Assembly: GCA_016222825.1 (NCBI GenBank)
Contig: JACRQF010000019.1
Location: 310,001 to 374,000 of the forward strand
Source: Verrucomicrobiota bacterium
Lineage (GTDB): Bacteria; Verrucomicrobiota; Verrucomicrobiia; CAIQCK01
Direction: 5' to 3'
Length of the DNA stretch: 64,000 nucleotides
The position numbers and the translations under genes were made by a program. The stretch's first letter is position 1. Every line of letters begins with the position of its first letter. Below, one piece after another: positions 33,101 to 42,430 of this stretch. Under the pieces are notes generated by a model that was given only the letters and a program-made list of their open reading frames with translations, ran no database searches and was not told the DNA's origin.

Positions 33101-34344
33101 AACAACTTCTGCTTCTTCCTCTCCTCGTCGCCACCGCACTCGCTTCGGATGACTGGCCGCAGTTCCGCGGGCCAACGGGTGACGGGCATTCGGACTCGAC
33201 CGGATTGCCGCTCACTTGGAGCGAGACGGAGAACGTGCGCTGGAAGACGCCAATTCCCGGCGAGGGTTGGTCGTCGCCGGTGGTGCTTGGCCGGCAGATC
33301 TGGATGACGACGGCGACGGAGGACGGCCGTTCGCTGCGCGCGACTTGCGCGGACCGCGAGACGGGCAAGTTGCTGCACGACGTGGAGGTGTTTCATGTCG
33401 CGGAGCCGCCGCCGAAGAACCCGACCAATAGCCACGCGTCGCCGACGCCGGTGCTGGAGCCGGGCCGCGTGTATGTCTGCTTCGGCACCAGCGGCAGCGC
33501 CTGCCTCGACACGGCGACGGCGAAGGTGATCTGGAAGAACACGGAGTTGACGCTTGATCACAAGGAGGGCGCGGGCAGTTCGCCGATGATCTACGGCGGC
33601 CTTTACATCCTCCATTGCGATGGCCGGGACGTGCAATACGTCGTGGCGCTCGACAAGAACACCGGCCGCATTGTCTGGAAGACCAAGCGCAGCGCGGCGA
33701 CGGCACTGGAGAGCAAGAAGCCCGACTTCCGCAAAGCTTTTTGCACGCCGCAAGTGATCAACGTCGGCGGCCGTGAGCAACTCATCAGCGTTGGCGCGTT
33801 CCGGGCCTATGCCTACGAGCCGAAAACGGGGAAAGAAATCTGGTTCTGTGATATCTGCGGTTTCTCCAACGTGCCGCGGCCCGTGTTCGGTCATGGACTG
33901 GTGTATGTCGGCACGGGCTTCATGAAGCCGGAGTTGTGGGCGATCCGGCCCGACGGCAAGGGCGACGTGACGCAGACACACGTGGCGTGGAAGGAGCCGA
34001 AGATGGCGGCGCTCAAGTCGTCGCTCGCGCTGGTCGGCGACGCGCTCTACATGCTGCACGACGGCAGCGGGACGTTGACTTGCCTGAACGCGAAGACCGG
34101 CGCGCAAATCTGGCAGGAGAAACTCGGCGGCAGTTTCTCGGCGTCGCCGATCTTTGTGGACGGCCGGCTCTACTTCTTCAACGAGAAGGGCCAGACGACC
34201 GTGATCAAGCCAGGCCGGAAGTTCGAGAGACTCGCAACGAACGAACTGGAGGCTGGTTTCATGGCGACGCCGGCGGTCACCGGCAAAGCATTCATTGCGC
34301 GGACGAAGACGCACCTTTACCGCATCGAGCTGGCAGGGAAGTAG
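33097..34344 (+). CDS. secreted PQQ-type beta-propeller protein
   Basis: 415 residues with a signal peptide (MKQLLLLPLLVATALA) and tryptophan-docking repeats characteristic of eight-bladed PQQ-like propellers (DWPQFRGPTGDGHS, VIWKNTELTLDH, RIVWKTKRSAA, QIWQEKLGGSFSASPIF). Catalytic residues of quinoprotein alcohol dehydrogenases are not evident, so it is likely a binding or scaffold protein (BamB-like fold), abundant in Planctomycetes and Verrucomicrobia. ATGA overlap with the GH38-like gene shows translational coupling. A paralogue lies at 44635-45975. Confidence 0.85.
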   Translation: MKQLLLLPLLVATALASDDWPQFRGPTGDGHSDSTGLPLTWSETENVRWKTPIPGEGWSSPVVLGRQIWMTTATEDGRSLRATCADRETGKLLHDVEVFHVAEPPPKNPTNSHASPTPVLEPGRVYVCFGTSGSACLDTATAKVIWKNTELTLDHKEGAGSSPMIYGGLYILHCDGRDVQYVVALDKNTGRIVWKTKRSAATALESKKPDFRKAFCTPQVINVGGREQLISVGAFRAYAYEPKTGKEIWFCDICGFSNVPRPVFGHGLVYVGTGFMKPELWAIRPDGKGDVTQTHVAWKEPKMAALKSSLALVGDALYMLHDGSGTLTCLNAKTGAQIWQEKLGGSFSASPIFVDGRLYFFNEKGQTTVIKPGRKFERLATNELEAGFMATPAVTGKAFIARTKTHLYRIELAGK

Positions 34345-34414
34345 CGGCGCAGAAGCGCCGGTGTTGCATCGCCGCAGGCGGACAGGTATTCTGCCGACGC
34401 GGTAGAGGTGAACG

Positions 34415-36235
34415 ATGACCGAGATCGTGAAATCCTTGGCAGTTGTGTCCCTGGTCTGGGCAGCGCTGGTGGCAGGGTTCATTGGTGTCGTTTGGCGGCG
34501 CGGGTTCGCACGATTCGGACGGGGGTTCTTCCTGATGGTGATGACGGCGCTCGCGGGCATGGCGCTGATGGCGGCGTCGGTGATCGGCGTCTGGGGTTAT
34601 CAAGCATCGAAGGCCGTCGTGTCGCACGAGTTGGTGGTGGAGCTGGAGAACGTTGCTGACATCGTGGACTCGCAGCTCGCAGCCAGCGAGGAGCGCGTCG
34701 GGCAACAACTCGACGCGGTGGGGCGCACGCTTGCGCCGTTGCTGCGCAACAAGGCATCCGCCGAACAACTGACCGAACCGCTGCGAAACCTCCAGCGTTT
34801 CGACGGCCGCTATCTACAGGTCAGCGTTGTGGACAAGGACATGCGCCTGCTGGCCACCACGAGCGTCACGGGAGAAACCGAGCCGGTCAACCGCATCGGC
34901 GCGGCTTTCACCGCGGAGGGCAAGGACTTCGTCTCCGACGCGTATGAGTCGGCGGTTTTCAAGAAGCACGTTATCCTCATCGGGACGCCGGTCAAAGATG
35001 CCAACGGAGAAGTCCTCGGAGGCCTCAAGGTGCGGTTCGATTTGCAGACGATGCTGTCGAACTACCTCAAGACGGTCCGGTTCAACCAGAGCGGCTACGC
35101 TGTGCTCGTGTCCAACGATGGCCACATCCTGGCGCATCCCAAGGCGGAGCGGATCAACGACGACGTCTCCCATTACAAAGCCATTCAGGAAGCGCGGCGC
35201 ACCGGCGGCCACGGCTCGGTTGTGCAGCGCAACAACGAAGGGGTGGAGCGTCTGATGATTTACCGCACGATCAAGAACCCGGCGACGGTGGATCCGAAGC
35301 CTTGGTTTCTCTTGGCCGAAATTGACGAGTCGGAGGCGCTCGCGCTGTTGCAGGAGTTGTATGATGAGTTCGCACTCGGCCTGATCGTGCTCGTCGTCGC
35401 CAGCCTTGTCATCGCGTGGCAGTTGTCCGTCTCCATCAAACGTCCCGTCCACGAACTGCTGACGATGGTGCAACGGGTGAAGAGCGGCGATCTCACGGCC
35501 AGCACTACCGTCGCCGGCCGCGACGAGCTTGGCCAGCTCGGCTCGGCCCTCAACGAGATGGCCAAAGGCTTGCAGGAGCGCGACCGCGTGAAGGACGTCT
35601 TCGGCCGCTATATCGCCACCCAGGTTTCCGAGAAAATCCTGAAGGGCGAGTTGAACCTCGGCGGCGAGATGCGCAACGTCAGCATCCTCTTCTCCGACAT
35701 CCGCAACTTCACGACGATGGCCGAGGAGCTTGCGCCACAACAGGTCGTGGCGTTCCTGAACAACTATTTCTCCGAGATGGTCGAGGCGGTGTTCGAACAG
35801 GGCGGCGTGCTCGACAAGTTCATGGGCGACGGGATGCTGGCGGTGTTTGGCTCGCTCGGCGACCAACCCGACCACGCGCGCCGCGCCGTGCAGGCGGCGT
35901 TGCGGATGAAGGCGCTGCTGGGAAAGATCAACGGCGAGCGCAGTGTCTCCGGCAAGCCCCCCATCGCCATTGGCATCGGCATCCACACCGATGACGTCAT
36001 CGTCGGCAACATCGGCTCCAGCAAGCGGCTCGAATACACCGTCATCGGCGATGGCGTGAACACAACCTCGCGCGTGCAGACGCTGAACAAACAGTTCGGC
36101 ACGACCATCCTGATCACGCAGACGACCTACGAAGCGGTGAAGGACAGCTTCGAATGCCGGCTGATGCCCGACACTCAGTTGCGCGGCAAGGCCAAGACCT
36201 TCAGCTTCTACGAAGTGCTCAGTGCCAAATCTTGA
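34415..36235 (+). CDS. membrane adenylate/guanylate cyclase with Cache and HAMP domains
   Basis: 606 residues. Two N-terminal transmembrane helices (about 8-28 and 40-62), an extracytoplasmic Cache-type sensor (about 65-310: GRYLQVSVVDKDMRLLATTS, VLIGTPVKDANGEVLGGLKVRFD), a third helix (about 320-342), HAMP (about 343-395) and a class III cyclase domain (about 415-605). The cyclase has metal Asp in VSILFSDIRNFT, the second in DKFMGDGMLAVFG, and IGIGIHTDDVIVGNIGSSKRLEYTVIGDGVN. It makes cAMP or cGMP in response to an external ligand. Its place in the glycan cluster suggests sensing of a sugar-related compound; that is inference. Confidence 0.92.
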   Translation: MTEIVKSLAVVSLVWAALVAGFIGVVWRRGFARFGRGFFLMVMTALAGMALMAASVIGVWGYQASKAVVSHELVVELENVADIVDSQLAASEERVGQQLDAVGRTLAPLLRNKASAEQLTEPLRNLQRFDGRYLQVSVVDKDMRLLATTSVTGETEPVNRIGAAFTAEGKDFVSDAYESAVFKKHVILIGTPVKDANGEVLGGLKVRFDLQTMLSNYLKTVRFNQSGYAVLVSNDGHILAHPKAERINDDVSHYKAIQEARRTGGHGSVVQRNNEGVERLMIYRTIKNPATVDPKPWFLLAEIDESEALALLQELYDEFALGLIVLVVASLVIAWQLSVSIKRPVHELLTMVQRVKSGDLTASTTVAGRDELGQLGSALNEMAKGLQERDRVKDVFGRYIATQVSEKILKGELNLGGEMRNVSILFSDIRNFTTMAEELAPQQVVAFLNNYFSEMVEAVFEQGGVLDKFMGDGMLAVFGSLGDQPDHARRAVQAALRMKALLGKINGERSVSGKPPIAIGIGIHTDDVIVGNIGSSKRLEYTVIGDGVNTTSRVQTLNKQFGTTILITQTTYEAVKDSFECRLMPDTQLRGKAKTFSFYEVLSAKS

Positions 36236-36289
36236 AGCGGTGTCTGCCTGAGGCTTGCCCGCTTCCAGTTGTGTGAAAGACGAACCAAT

Positions 36290-37513
36290 ATGAAACTCCA
36301 TCGAGGACTTTTCCTGTCGTCTCTGCTGACGATGCTCCCTCTCGCCAATGCCGCCACCAACGCGCCGCCCGCGGTCATTGACGCCGCGAAGCACCCGACC
36401 CTCCAGGCCGCGCTGGACGCTCTGCCCGCCAGCGGCGGCATGGTCGTGCTGCCCGCGGGCAACTTCGAGTTGACCGAGCCGCTGCGGCTCGTGCGCGAGA
36501 ACGCCCGCATCGAAGGCGCGGGCGCGGCGACGCACCTCATCAACAAGAACACTAACGGCCAGCCTGCGTTCATTGTCGCGCCGGCCGACCGCAAGAACAG
36601 AAAGTCGCGGCTCTGGCGCGTGCAACTCGGCAACTTCCGCGTCAGCGGTAGCACCAACAGCGGCGACGGCATCCGCGCCGAGTTCGTGCAGGAGATGTTC
36701 ATCCACGGTCTCTCGGTGGACCACAACGGCGGCCACGGCATCAATCTTGTGGACTGCTACGAGAACCCGCGCGTCGTTCACTGCAACATCACCTACAACG
36801 CGCAGGCAGGCCTCAACCTCACCAACTGCCACGACATCGTCGTCAACGCCAACCAGTTCGAGGAGAACTTGGACGCGGTGCGTTGCGTGGACTCGTTCAA
36901 CCTCACCATGAACGGCAACAACGTGGACGACCATCTCCGCCACGGCGTTGTCATCGAGAACACCTACGGCTCCGTCCTCTCCGGCAACATGATTGAGGAA
37001 TGCAACGGCATCGCCGTCATCCTCGACCGCGACTGCTACGGCATCACGCTCAGCGCGAACGTCATCGCCCACCACCTCGGCGGCGGCGTGGACCTGCGCG
37101 ACGCGTGGGGCTGTGCCGTCTCGGCCAACACGTTCACGCTCTGTCACACCAACTCCATCGCCATAGGCCCCGCCAGTGGCCGGATTACCGTGACGGGAAA
37201 CAACTTCTGCAACAGCTACGTCGGAGGCAAGGACCGCCGGCTCAAAGACAGCCCAAACCCGATGAGTCAGGACGCGGGAACGGGCGTGTTTCTGAACGGA
37301 ACCACCGATGTCGTCGTCTCCGGCAACAGCTTCAGCGGTCTCGACGGCCAGGCCGTCTGGACCGAGGGCGAATGCCGCCGGCTGTTGATTTCCAACAACG
37401 TCATCACCGACATCGGCCGCCGTCAGACGAAGAAGAAGCCGGCGATTGATATTGGCAAGGCGAAGGGAAGTGTTGTGAAAGACAACGTCGTCGCCGGGCC
37501 GAAGACGCGGTAG
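36290..37513 (+). CDS. secreted right-handed beta-helix protein
   Basis: 407 residues with a signal peptide (MKLHRGLFLSSLLTMLPLANA) and a long series of roughly 22-residue parallel beta-helix coils (about 80-400) with NxGI, NxI and GNxF turns (for example VHCNITYNAQAGLNLTNCHD, VLSGNMIEECNGIAVILDRD). This fold is shared by pectate lyases, polygalacturonases and other carbohydrate-active proteins. No catalytic motif of a particular lyase or hydrolase family is certain. It ends 11 bases before the converging ceramidase-like gene. Confidence 0.85.
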   Translation: MKLHRGLFLSSLLTMLPLANAATNAPPAVIDAAKHPTLQAALDALPASGGMVVLPAGNFELTEPLRLVRENARIEGAGAATHLINKNTNGQPAFIVAPADRKNRKSRLWRVQLGNFRVSGSTNSGDGIRAEFVQEMFIHGLSVDHNGGHGINLVDCYENPRVVHCNITYNAQAGLNLTNCHDIVVNANQFEENLDAVRCVDSFNLTMNGNNVDDHLRHGVVIENTYGSVLSGNMIEECNGIAVILDRDCYGITLSANVIAHHLGGGVDLRDAWGCAVSANTFTLCHTNSIAIGPASGRITVTGNNFCNSYVGGKDRRLKDSPNPMSQDAGTGVFLNGTTDVVVSGNSFSGLDGQAVWTEGECRRLLISNNVITDIGRRQTKKKPAIDIGKAKGSVVKDNVVAGPKTR

Positions 37514-37524
37514 GCAGCCGTCAG

Positions 37525-38901
37525 TCAGCGTTGCAGCAACACCCTCATCCCGTCCATCAGCACCTTCTCCACGTGCGGCGCGACCTGCGAGACTTTGGTG
37601 GTTTCGTAGCCGCCCTGCGAGTAGGCGATCTCCGTGCCGATGTAGCCGCAACCGTCGTCGCCATAAGCGGCCATGCAGACCGCGGCACCGGGGAGCATCT
37701 TTTGTGCGGCGAGTTGATACTCGACGAACAACTCGCCCGGCATGTGCAGGACGCGAACGATTCCCACTCGCAAGCAGCTCAGGTCAATCCGATGGTCCGC
37801 CTTGCAGCGGCGCGCCCAAGCCAGTTGCCGCGCCGCGCGCGCACGGTCGCGGAAGCCGGCCTTCGTGTCGGCGAGCATCTTGAGGGCGGGAGCCTCGTCG
37901 CTCAGTTCCGCGCGCAACGGCAGCGCGACCGGCTTCACGCGCCACTCGACGTCCGCGGCGCTTAGCGGTGATTTGCGTGTGGCCTTCCACGCCTCCTCCA
38001 TACCGCGCGCCAGCCGCTGGGCGAGGACGGGCCGGTTTTCGGGTGCGCCATCGCTATATTTGCCGGCGGTGACATTGCCGCCCGCGCCGTCGAAATGGAT
38101 GTGCGGCACGCCGGCCAGCGCCGCCTCGCGCCTCGCGCGGGCGATGCCGACAGTGTCCGCGCTGACGCCGCCCCGGCCGTAGTAGCTCTGCGGATGCGTC
38201 GCGTAGTAGCTGAGCACCGCGCGCGGCTGGTCGCCGTCCCAGAAGCTCAGCACCCGCACCATCGGGTCAATCACGCCCTCCGGCTCGGCGCGGGCCGCGG
38301 GAATGCGGCAGGCGCTGGAGCGGACGTATTTCACCTTCCCATCGGGACCCAGCACGCGACGGCTTGATGCGAACTGCTCCACCTTCGCCTGCCCGATGCC
38401 GACGTGTGTCACGGTTTTCGTTTGCCGCAACGCCTCGCGTGCGGCCTGCGCGGTGCGCGAGATGGCTTCGCGAGCGAAGGGGACGTTGAAGAACTTGTTG
38501 GTCAACCCGTGGGCTGCCAGCAGTTCCTCGGTGCAGAAATCACAGCCCGGCGTGTCGTGTTGGTGGACGGTGTGGACCGCGACACGCTCGACGGTCGTGC
38601 CCGTGGCTTTGGCGAGCGCCTTGCGCCACTCGTCGTAGCCGCTGTTGCTGTTCGCCACCCAGTCCACAGCGCACAGCACGATGGGTTTCTGTCCCGCTGC
38701 CAGCAACACCACGCCACGCGCGGTGAGCGGGTCTACGATTGTCACGACGTTCGAGACGTTGCCGTGACATAGCGGCGAGCCAATCGGCGGCGTGACATCG
38801 GCCTGGAAGGCGGCGATGCGCACGCCAGCGGCGAAAGCTGTTGCGACACTAAGGAATGCCAACGCAACAATTGGAGGGAACAGGTTTCTTCGATTCTTCA
38901 T
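37525..38901 (-). CDS. secreted neutral/alkaline ceramidase-like protein
   Basis: 458 residues with a signal peptide (MKNRRNLFPPIVALAFLSVATAFA), starting mature FQADVTPPIGSPLCHGN. The arrangement of ADVTPP, an HxxHxHD-type metal site (VHTVHQHDTPGCDF), YYATHPQSYYG and FDGAGGNVTAGKYSDG matches the neutral ceramidase N-terminal fold, widespread in Planctomycetes and Verrucomicrobia with unknown substrates. An amidase role on a lipid or other amide is therefore possible but unproven. The same frame is open much further upstream, opposite the next gene, but the signal peptide sets the start at 38901. Confidence 0.7.
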   Translation of the reverse strand: MKNRRNLFPPIVALAFLSVATAFAAGVRIAAFQADVTPPIGSPLCHGNVSNVVTIVDPLTARGVVLLAAGQKPIVLCAVDWVANSNSGYDEWRKALAKATGTTVERVAVHTVHQHDTPGCDFCTEELLAAHGLTNKFFNVPFAREAISRTAQAAREALRQTKTVTHVGIGQAKVEQFASSRRVLGPDGKVKYVRSSACRIPAARAEPEGVIDPMVRVLSFWDGDQPRAVLSYYATHPQSYYGRGGVSADTVGIARARREAALAGVPHIHFDGAGGNVTAGKYSDGAPENRPVLAQRLARGMEEAWKATRKSPLSAADVEWRVKPVALPLRAELSDEAPALKMLADTKAGFRDRARAARQLAWARRCKADHRIDLSCLRVGIVRVLHMPGELFVEYQLAAQKMLPGAAVCMAAYGDDGCGYIGTEIAYSQGGYETTKVSQVAPHVEKVLMDGMRVLLQR

Positions 38902-39051
38902 GTGGCCTTTCCGCATTCTGGTGAATGACGCGGCAGCGATAGCGTCTTTGCCCATCCGAATCAAACCAATTCCCCGGCCACCGGCGCCGCTTCGCCTCAG
39001 AGAATGCTGGACGCTGACACTGCGCGTGCAAATAATCCCGCCATCTGAACC

Positions 39052-40977
39052 ATGAGCACAAGCCAACGCCATCATCCACCACAAGCTCTTGCCGCTGCAC
39101 TTATTCTTGCTTCGGTCCTCGCCGCCTCCGCCGGCGGTGCGGAGACCGTTTTTTATGTCGCCGCAAACGGTAACGACGCGAACGCAGGCACGAAGAACAA
39201 GCCGTTCGCAACACTCGCCAAGGCTCGCGACGCCGCGCGCGCGCAGAAACCCGCCCGCATCGTCGTGCATGGCGGCCGTTACTTTCTCGGCGCGCCGCTC
39301 GACTTGGTCGCGGCCGACTCTGGCCTCGTGATTGAAGCTGCGCCGCGTGAAACACCCGTGCTCGTCGGCGGACGGCGCATCACCGGCTGGCAGCGCGACG
39401 GAGAGCATTGCTGGGCTGCGTCGGTGCCGGAGGCAGCCGGCGGCAAATGGGATTTCCGGATGCTCGTTGTCAACGGCTCGTTCTGTCAGCGTGCGCGGCT
39501 GCCGGAAACCGGCACGTTTACACACCTGACCGATTTCAAAGTGCCGTGGATGAGCACCAGCGGCGGCGGCTGGAAACGCAAACCCACGACGGAAGAGCTG
39601 ACGACGATGCATTATCGGCCCGGCGACCTTGGCCCGTGGCTGGACACGGCGAGCGCGGAGGTGACGGTCTATCACATGTGGGACGAATCTCTCGTCGGCC
39701 TCGTGGCGCATGATCCCGCCACGCAGATGTTGACGTTCTCGACGCCGGCCGGTCATCCGCCCGGCGCGTTCGGCGTGAAGAAGTATGTCGTCTGGAACGT
39801 GCGCGAGGGCTTGCGTGCGCCCGGCCAGTGGTTCCTCGACAAACGCGCCGGCCGCGTTGTGTATTGGCCGCGACCCGGCGAGGACATGCGGCGCGCCGAC
39901 GTGCTTGCGCCGACGATGGAGTCGCTCATCCGCTTCAACGGCACACCCAAAGCGCCCGTGTGCGGCGTCACACTGAAAGGGCTGACGTTTACCGTGACAA
40001 CCACGCCGCTGAGGGCCGGCGGCTTCGGCGCGGGCGCGTTTGCCGGCGCGGTTCACGCGGTCTGTGCGAACGACTGCCGGTTTCAGGGCCTCACGGTCTT
40101 CAACGTCGCTGGCAAGGGCATCCGCACGTGGAGTTGCCAGCAACTCCATATCACCGGCTGCCACGTGCGCGACACCGGTGCGGGCGGCATCCAAGTCCAG
40201 GGCAGCGAGTGCGTCGCCGCCAGCAACCACGTCCATCGCGTCGGGAGACTTTATCCGAGCGCCGTCGCCGTCTCCGTCGGCGGTCAGCGGAACCGCATCG
40301 CCGGCAACGAAATCCACGACACGCCGTATTCCGCGCTCACCGCCGGCAGCAACGGCCACGTCATCGAGCGCAACCTCATCTACCGCGCGATGCGGGAACT
40401 GCATGACGGCGCGGGCATCTACATCACCTTCTGCACCAACGTGGTCGTGCGCGGCAACGTCGTCCGCGACATCACCGATCTCGGCGGCTACGGTGCGTCG
40501 GCCTATTACCTCGACGAGCAGGCGCGCGATTGCCTCGTCGAGAGCAACCTCTCCGTCAACGTCGCGTGGCCCGTGCATCTCCACATGACCACCAACAACG
40601 TCGTGCGCGGCAATGTCTTCATCACACCGGGCAACGCCAAGGTCTCGATGGCCCGCACAACCGGCGCGGTGTTCGAGCGCAACGTTTTTCACGCCGGCGG
40701 CGAAATCCTCTTCCGTTGCGCCACCAACGGCCTTGCCGCCATGCCGAACAACATCTTTCACAGCAAGACCGGCCAACTCGTCTGGGAGCGCCTCGGTGAC
40801 TACAGCGTCAAAGCAAAGTTGCCGCTGGAGTTGCGCGATGGCAGCATCGCCGCCGACCCGCGATTCGTGCGCGTCGAACGTGGCGATTTCCGTTTCCAGC
40901 GCGGCTCGCCCGCGCCCGCGCTGGGTATCGAACCGCTGAAGTTGCCGGAAGCGAGCCGAAGACTGAAACCTGAGTAG
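39052..40977 (+). CDS. secreted right-handed beta-helix (pectate-lyase-like) protein
   Basis: 641 residues: signal peptide (ALAAALILASVLAASAGG), then FYVAANGNDANAGTKNKPFATLAKARDAARA, the standard opening of secreted beta-helix enzymes. An inserted beta domain (about 105-290) is followed by many beta-helix coils (about 300-600: FQGLTVFNVAGKGIRTWSCQQ, NRIAGNEIHDTPYSALTAGSN, HDGAGIYITFCTNVVVRGNVV). Several characterised relatives are glycosidases or lyases acting on galactans or uronates. The substrate is unknown. The gene is followed eight bases later by a GH5-like gene, so they are co-transcribed. Confidence 0.85.
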   Translation: MSTSQRHHPPQALAAALILASVLAASAGGAETVFYVAANGNDANAGTKNKPFATLAKARDAARAQKPARIVVHGGRYFLGAPLDLVAADSGLVIEAAPRETPVLVGGRRITGWQRDGEHCWAASVPEAAGGKWDFRMLVVNGSFCQRARLPETGTFTHLTDFKVPWMSTSGGGWKRKPTTEELTTMHYRPGDLGPWLDTASAEVTVYHMWDESLVGLVAHDPATQMLTFSTPAGHPPGAFGVKKYVVWNVREGLRAPGQWFLDKRAGRVVYWPRPGEDMRRADVLAPTMESLIRFNGTPKAPVCGVTLKGLTFTVTTTPLRAGGFGAGAFAGAVHAVCANDCRFQGLTVFNVAGKGIRTWSCQQLHITGCHVRDTGAGGIQVQGSECVAASNHVHRVGRLYPSAVAVSVGGQRNRIAGNEIHDTPYSALTAGSNGHVIERNLIYRAMRELHDGAGIYITFCTNVVVRGNVVRDITDLGGYGASAYYLDEQARDCLVESNLSVNVAWPVHLHMTTNNVVRGNVFITPGNAKVSMARTTGAVFERNVFHAGGEILFRCATNGLAAMPNNIFHSKTGQLVWERLGDYSVKAKLPLELRDGSIAADPRFVRVERGDFRFQRGSPAPALGIEPLKLPEASRRLKPE

Positions 40978-40984
40978 CCCGATT

Positions 40985-42400
40985 ATGAGACGAGAACTGT
41001 TACTATTGATGGCAACTATCGCCGTTGCGACCGCAGCCGACCCCGCCTTCGTCCGTGTCAGCCCGCGCGACACGCGCTACCTCGAACTGACGGACGGCAA
41101 GCCCTATATCCCCATCGGCCTGAACATGGTCCATCCCGACGCGCGCGAGAGCGACGAGGCCAAGGGGCTGGCCTGCATGGAACGCTGGTTCCAGACGCTC
41201 GCGAAGAACGGCGGCAACTTCACCCGCATCTGGCTCAGCAGCGGTTTCTTCGACGTGGAGCACGCGCGCAGCGGCGAGTATGACGAGGCGAAGGCGAAAC
41301 GGATTGATGCGCTGCTCGCGCTCGCCCGCAAGCACGGCATCCGGCTCAAGCTCTGCCTCGAACACTTTCGTTCGCTCGATCCGAAATACCACCAGAAGTG
41401 GGCCGCCAAACCGTTGCACCTCATCGCCAACGGCGGCCCGGCGGCGAACACGGCCGATTTCATCGAAGGCGAGCGCAGCCGCGCGCAGTTCAAGCGCAAG
41501 CTGGCGTGGTATGCGCAGCGACACGGCGACCGGCCGGAAATCTTCGGCTGGGAGTTGTGGAACGAGGTCAACTGTGTCGCGGGTGGCGACGTGGCGGCGT
41601 GGAGCGAAGTGATGCTGACGGAACTGCACAAGCTCTTCCCCAGGAACCTCGCCATGCAAAGTCTCGGCAGCTACGACAGCGATTGGGGGCTCAAACCCTA
41701 CCAGCGCCTCAGCACCATGCCCGGCAACGATGTCGCGCAGGTCCACCGTTATCTCGACTGCGGCGCGAAGTATGAAATCTGCCACGGTCCCGTGGACGTG
41801 TTCGCCGCCGACGCAGTGCGGATACTACTCGGCCACAAACCTGGCCGGCCGGTCCTCCTTGCCGAGAGCGGCGCGGTCGAGCCGCAGCACGCGGGGCCGT
41901 TCAAGCTCTATGCGAAGGACACCGCCGGCATCGTCCTTCATGACGTGCTCTTCGCGCCGTTTTTCGCAGGCGCGGCCGGGCCGGGTCATTGCTGGCACTG
42001 GAACCAATACGTGGATTGGAACAACCTCTGGCACCACTTCGCCCGTTTTGCCGCCGTCGTGAAAGACCTCGACCCGCCCACCGAGAACTTCCAGCCGATG
42101 CAACTCCCGCATCCACGGCTGCGCATCTACGTGCTCAAAGGCAAGCGCACGCTGCTTGTCTGGTGCCGCGATTCGCAGAATGATTGGCGCAGCGAACTCG
42201 CCGACGGCAAAGCACCGGAAACACTCGACGACGTGAAGCTGGATTTGTCAGAGGTGCTAGCTGGCATCAAACCGACAAACGTGAAGACCTACGACCCGTG
42301 GAAAGACAAATGGAGCAGCGCAAAGCTCTCCGACAACACCGTGACGCTGCCGTCGTTCAGCCGATCCATCGTTCTTCGCTTGACCATGCGGACAAAGTAG
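40985..42400 (+). CDS. secreted GH5-like TIM-barrel glycoside hydrolase
   Basis: 471 residues with a signal peptide (MRRELLLLMATIAVATA). The barrel opens GKPYIPIGLNMVHPD, has FTRIWLSSGFFDVEH, the acid/base motif FGWELWNEVNC (Glu about 194), HRYLDCGAKYE, and a probable nucleophile in PVLLAESGAVEP. GPGHCWHWNQYVDWNNLWHHF is a typical loop near strand 8. A C-terminal beta domain follows (about 370-471). This pattern fits clan GH-A, broadly the GH5 and cellulase-like group. It likely cleaves a plant or algal polysaccharide outside the cytoplasm. Confidence 0.8.
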   Translation: MRRELLLLMATIAVATAADPAFVRVSPRDTRYLELTDGKPYIPIGLNMVHPDARESDEAKGLACMERWFQTLAKNGGNFTRIWLSSGFFDVEHARSGEYDEAKAKRIDALLALARKHGIRLKLCLEHFRSLDPKYHQKWAAKPLHLIANGGPAANTADFIEGERSRAQFKRKLAWYAQRHGDRPEIFGWELWNEVNCVAGGDVAAWSEVMLTELHKLFPRNLAMQSLGSYDSDWGLKPYQRLSTMPGNDVAQVHRYLDCGAKYEICHGPVDVFAADAVRILLGHKPGRPVLLAESGAVEPQHAGPFKLYAKDTAGIVLHDVLFAPFFAGAAGPGHCWHWNQYVDWNNLWHHFARFAAVVKDLDPPTENFQPMQLPHPRLRIYVLKGKRTLLVWCRDSQNDWRSELADGKAPETLDDVKLDLSEVLAGIKPTNVKTYDPWKDKWSSAKLSDNTVTLPSFSRSIVLRLTMRTK

Positions 42401-42430
42401 AACTCTGCGGCGCTGGTCCTTGAAGCGTTT

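Noticed and set aside
34814..37651. Long reverse-strand open frame opposite the cyclase and beta-helix genes
   Set aside because: Shadow of well-supported forward genes; sequence rich in Val/Ala/Asp/His with no domain.
37525..41073. Ceramidase-like gene extended upstream to 41073
   Set aside because: The same frame stays open opposite the beta-helix gene, but the signal peptide and family start lie at 38901.
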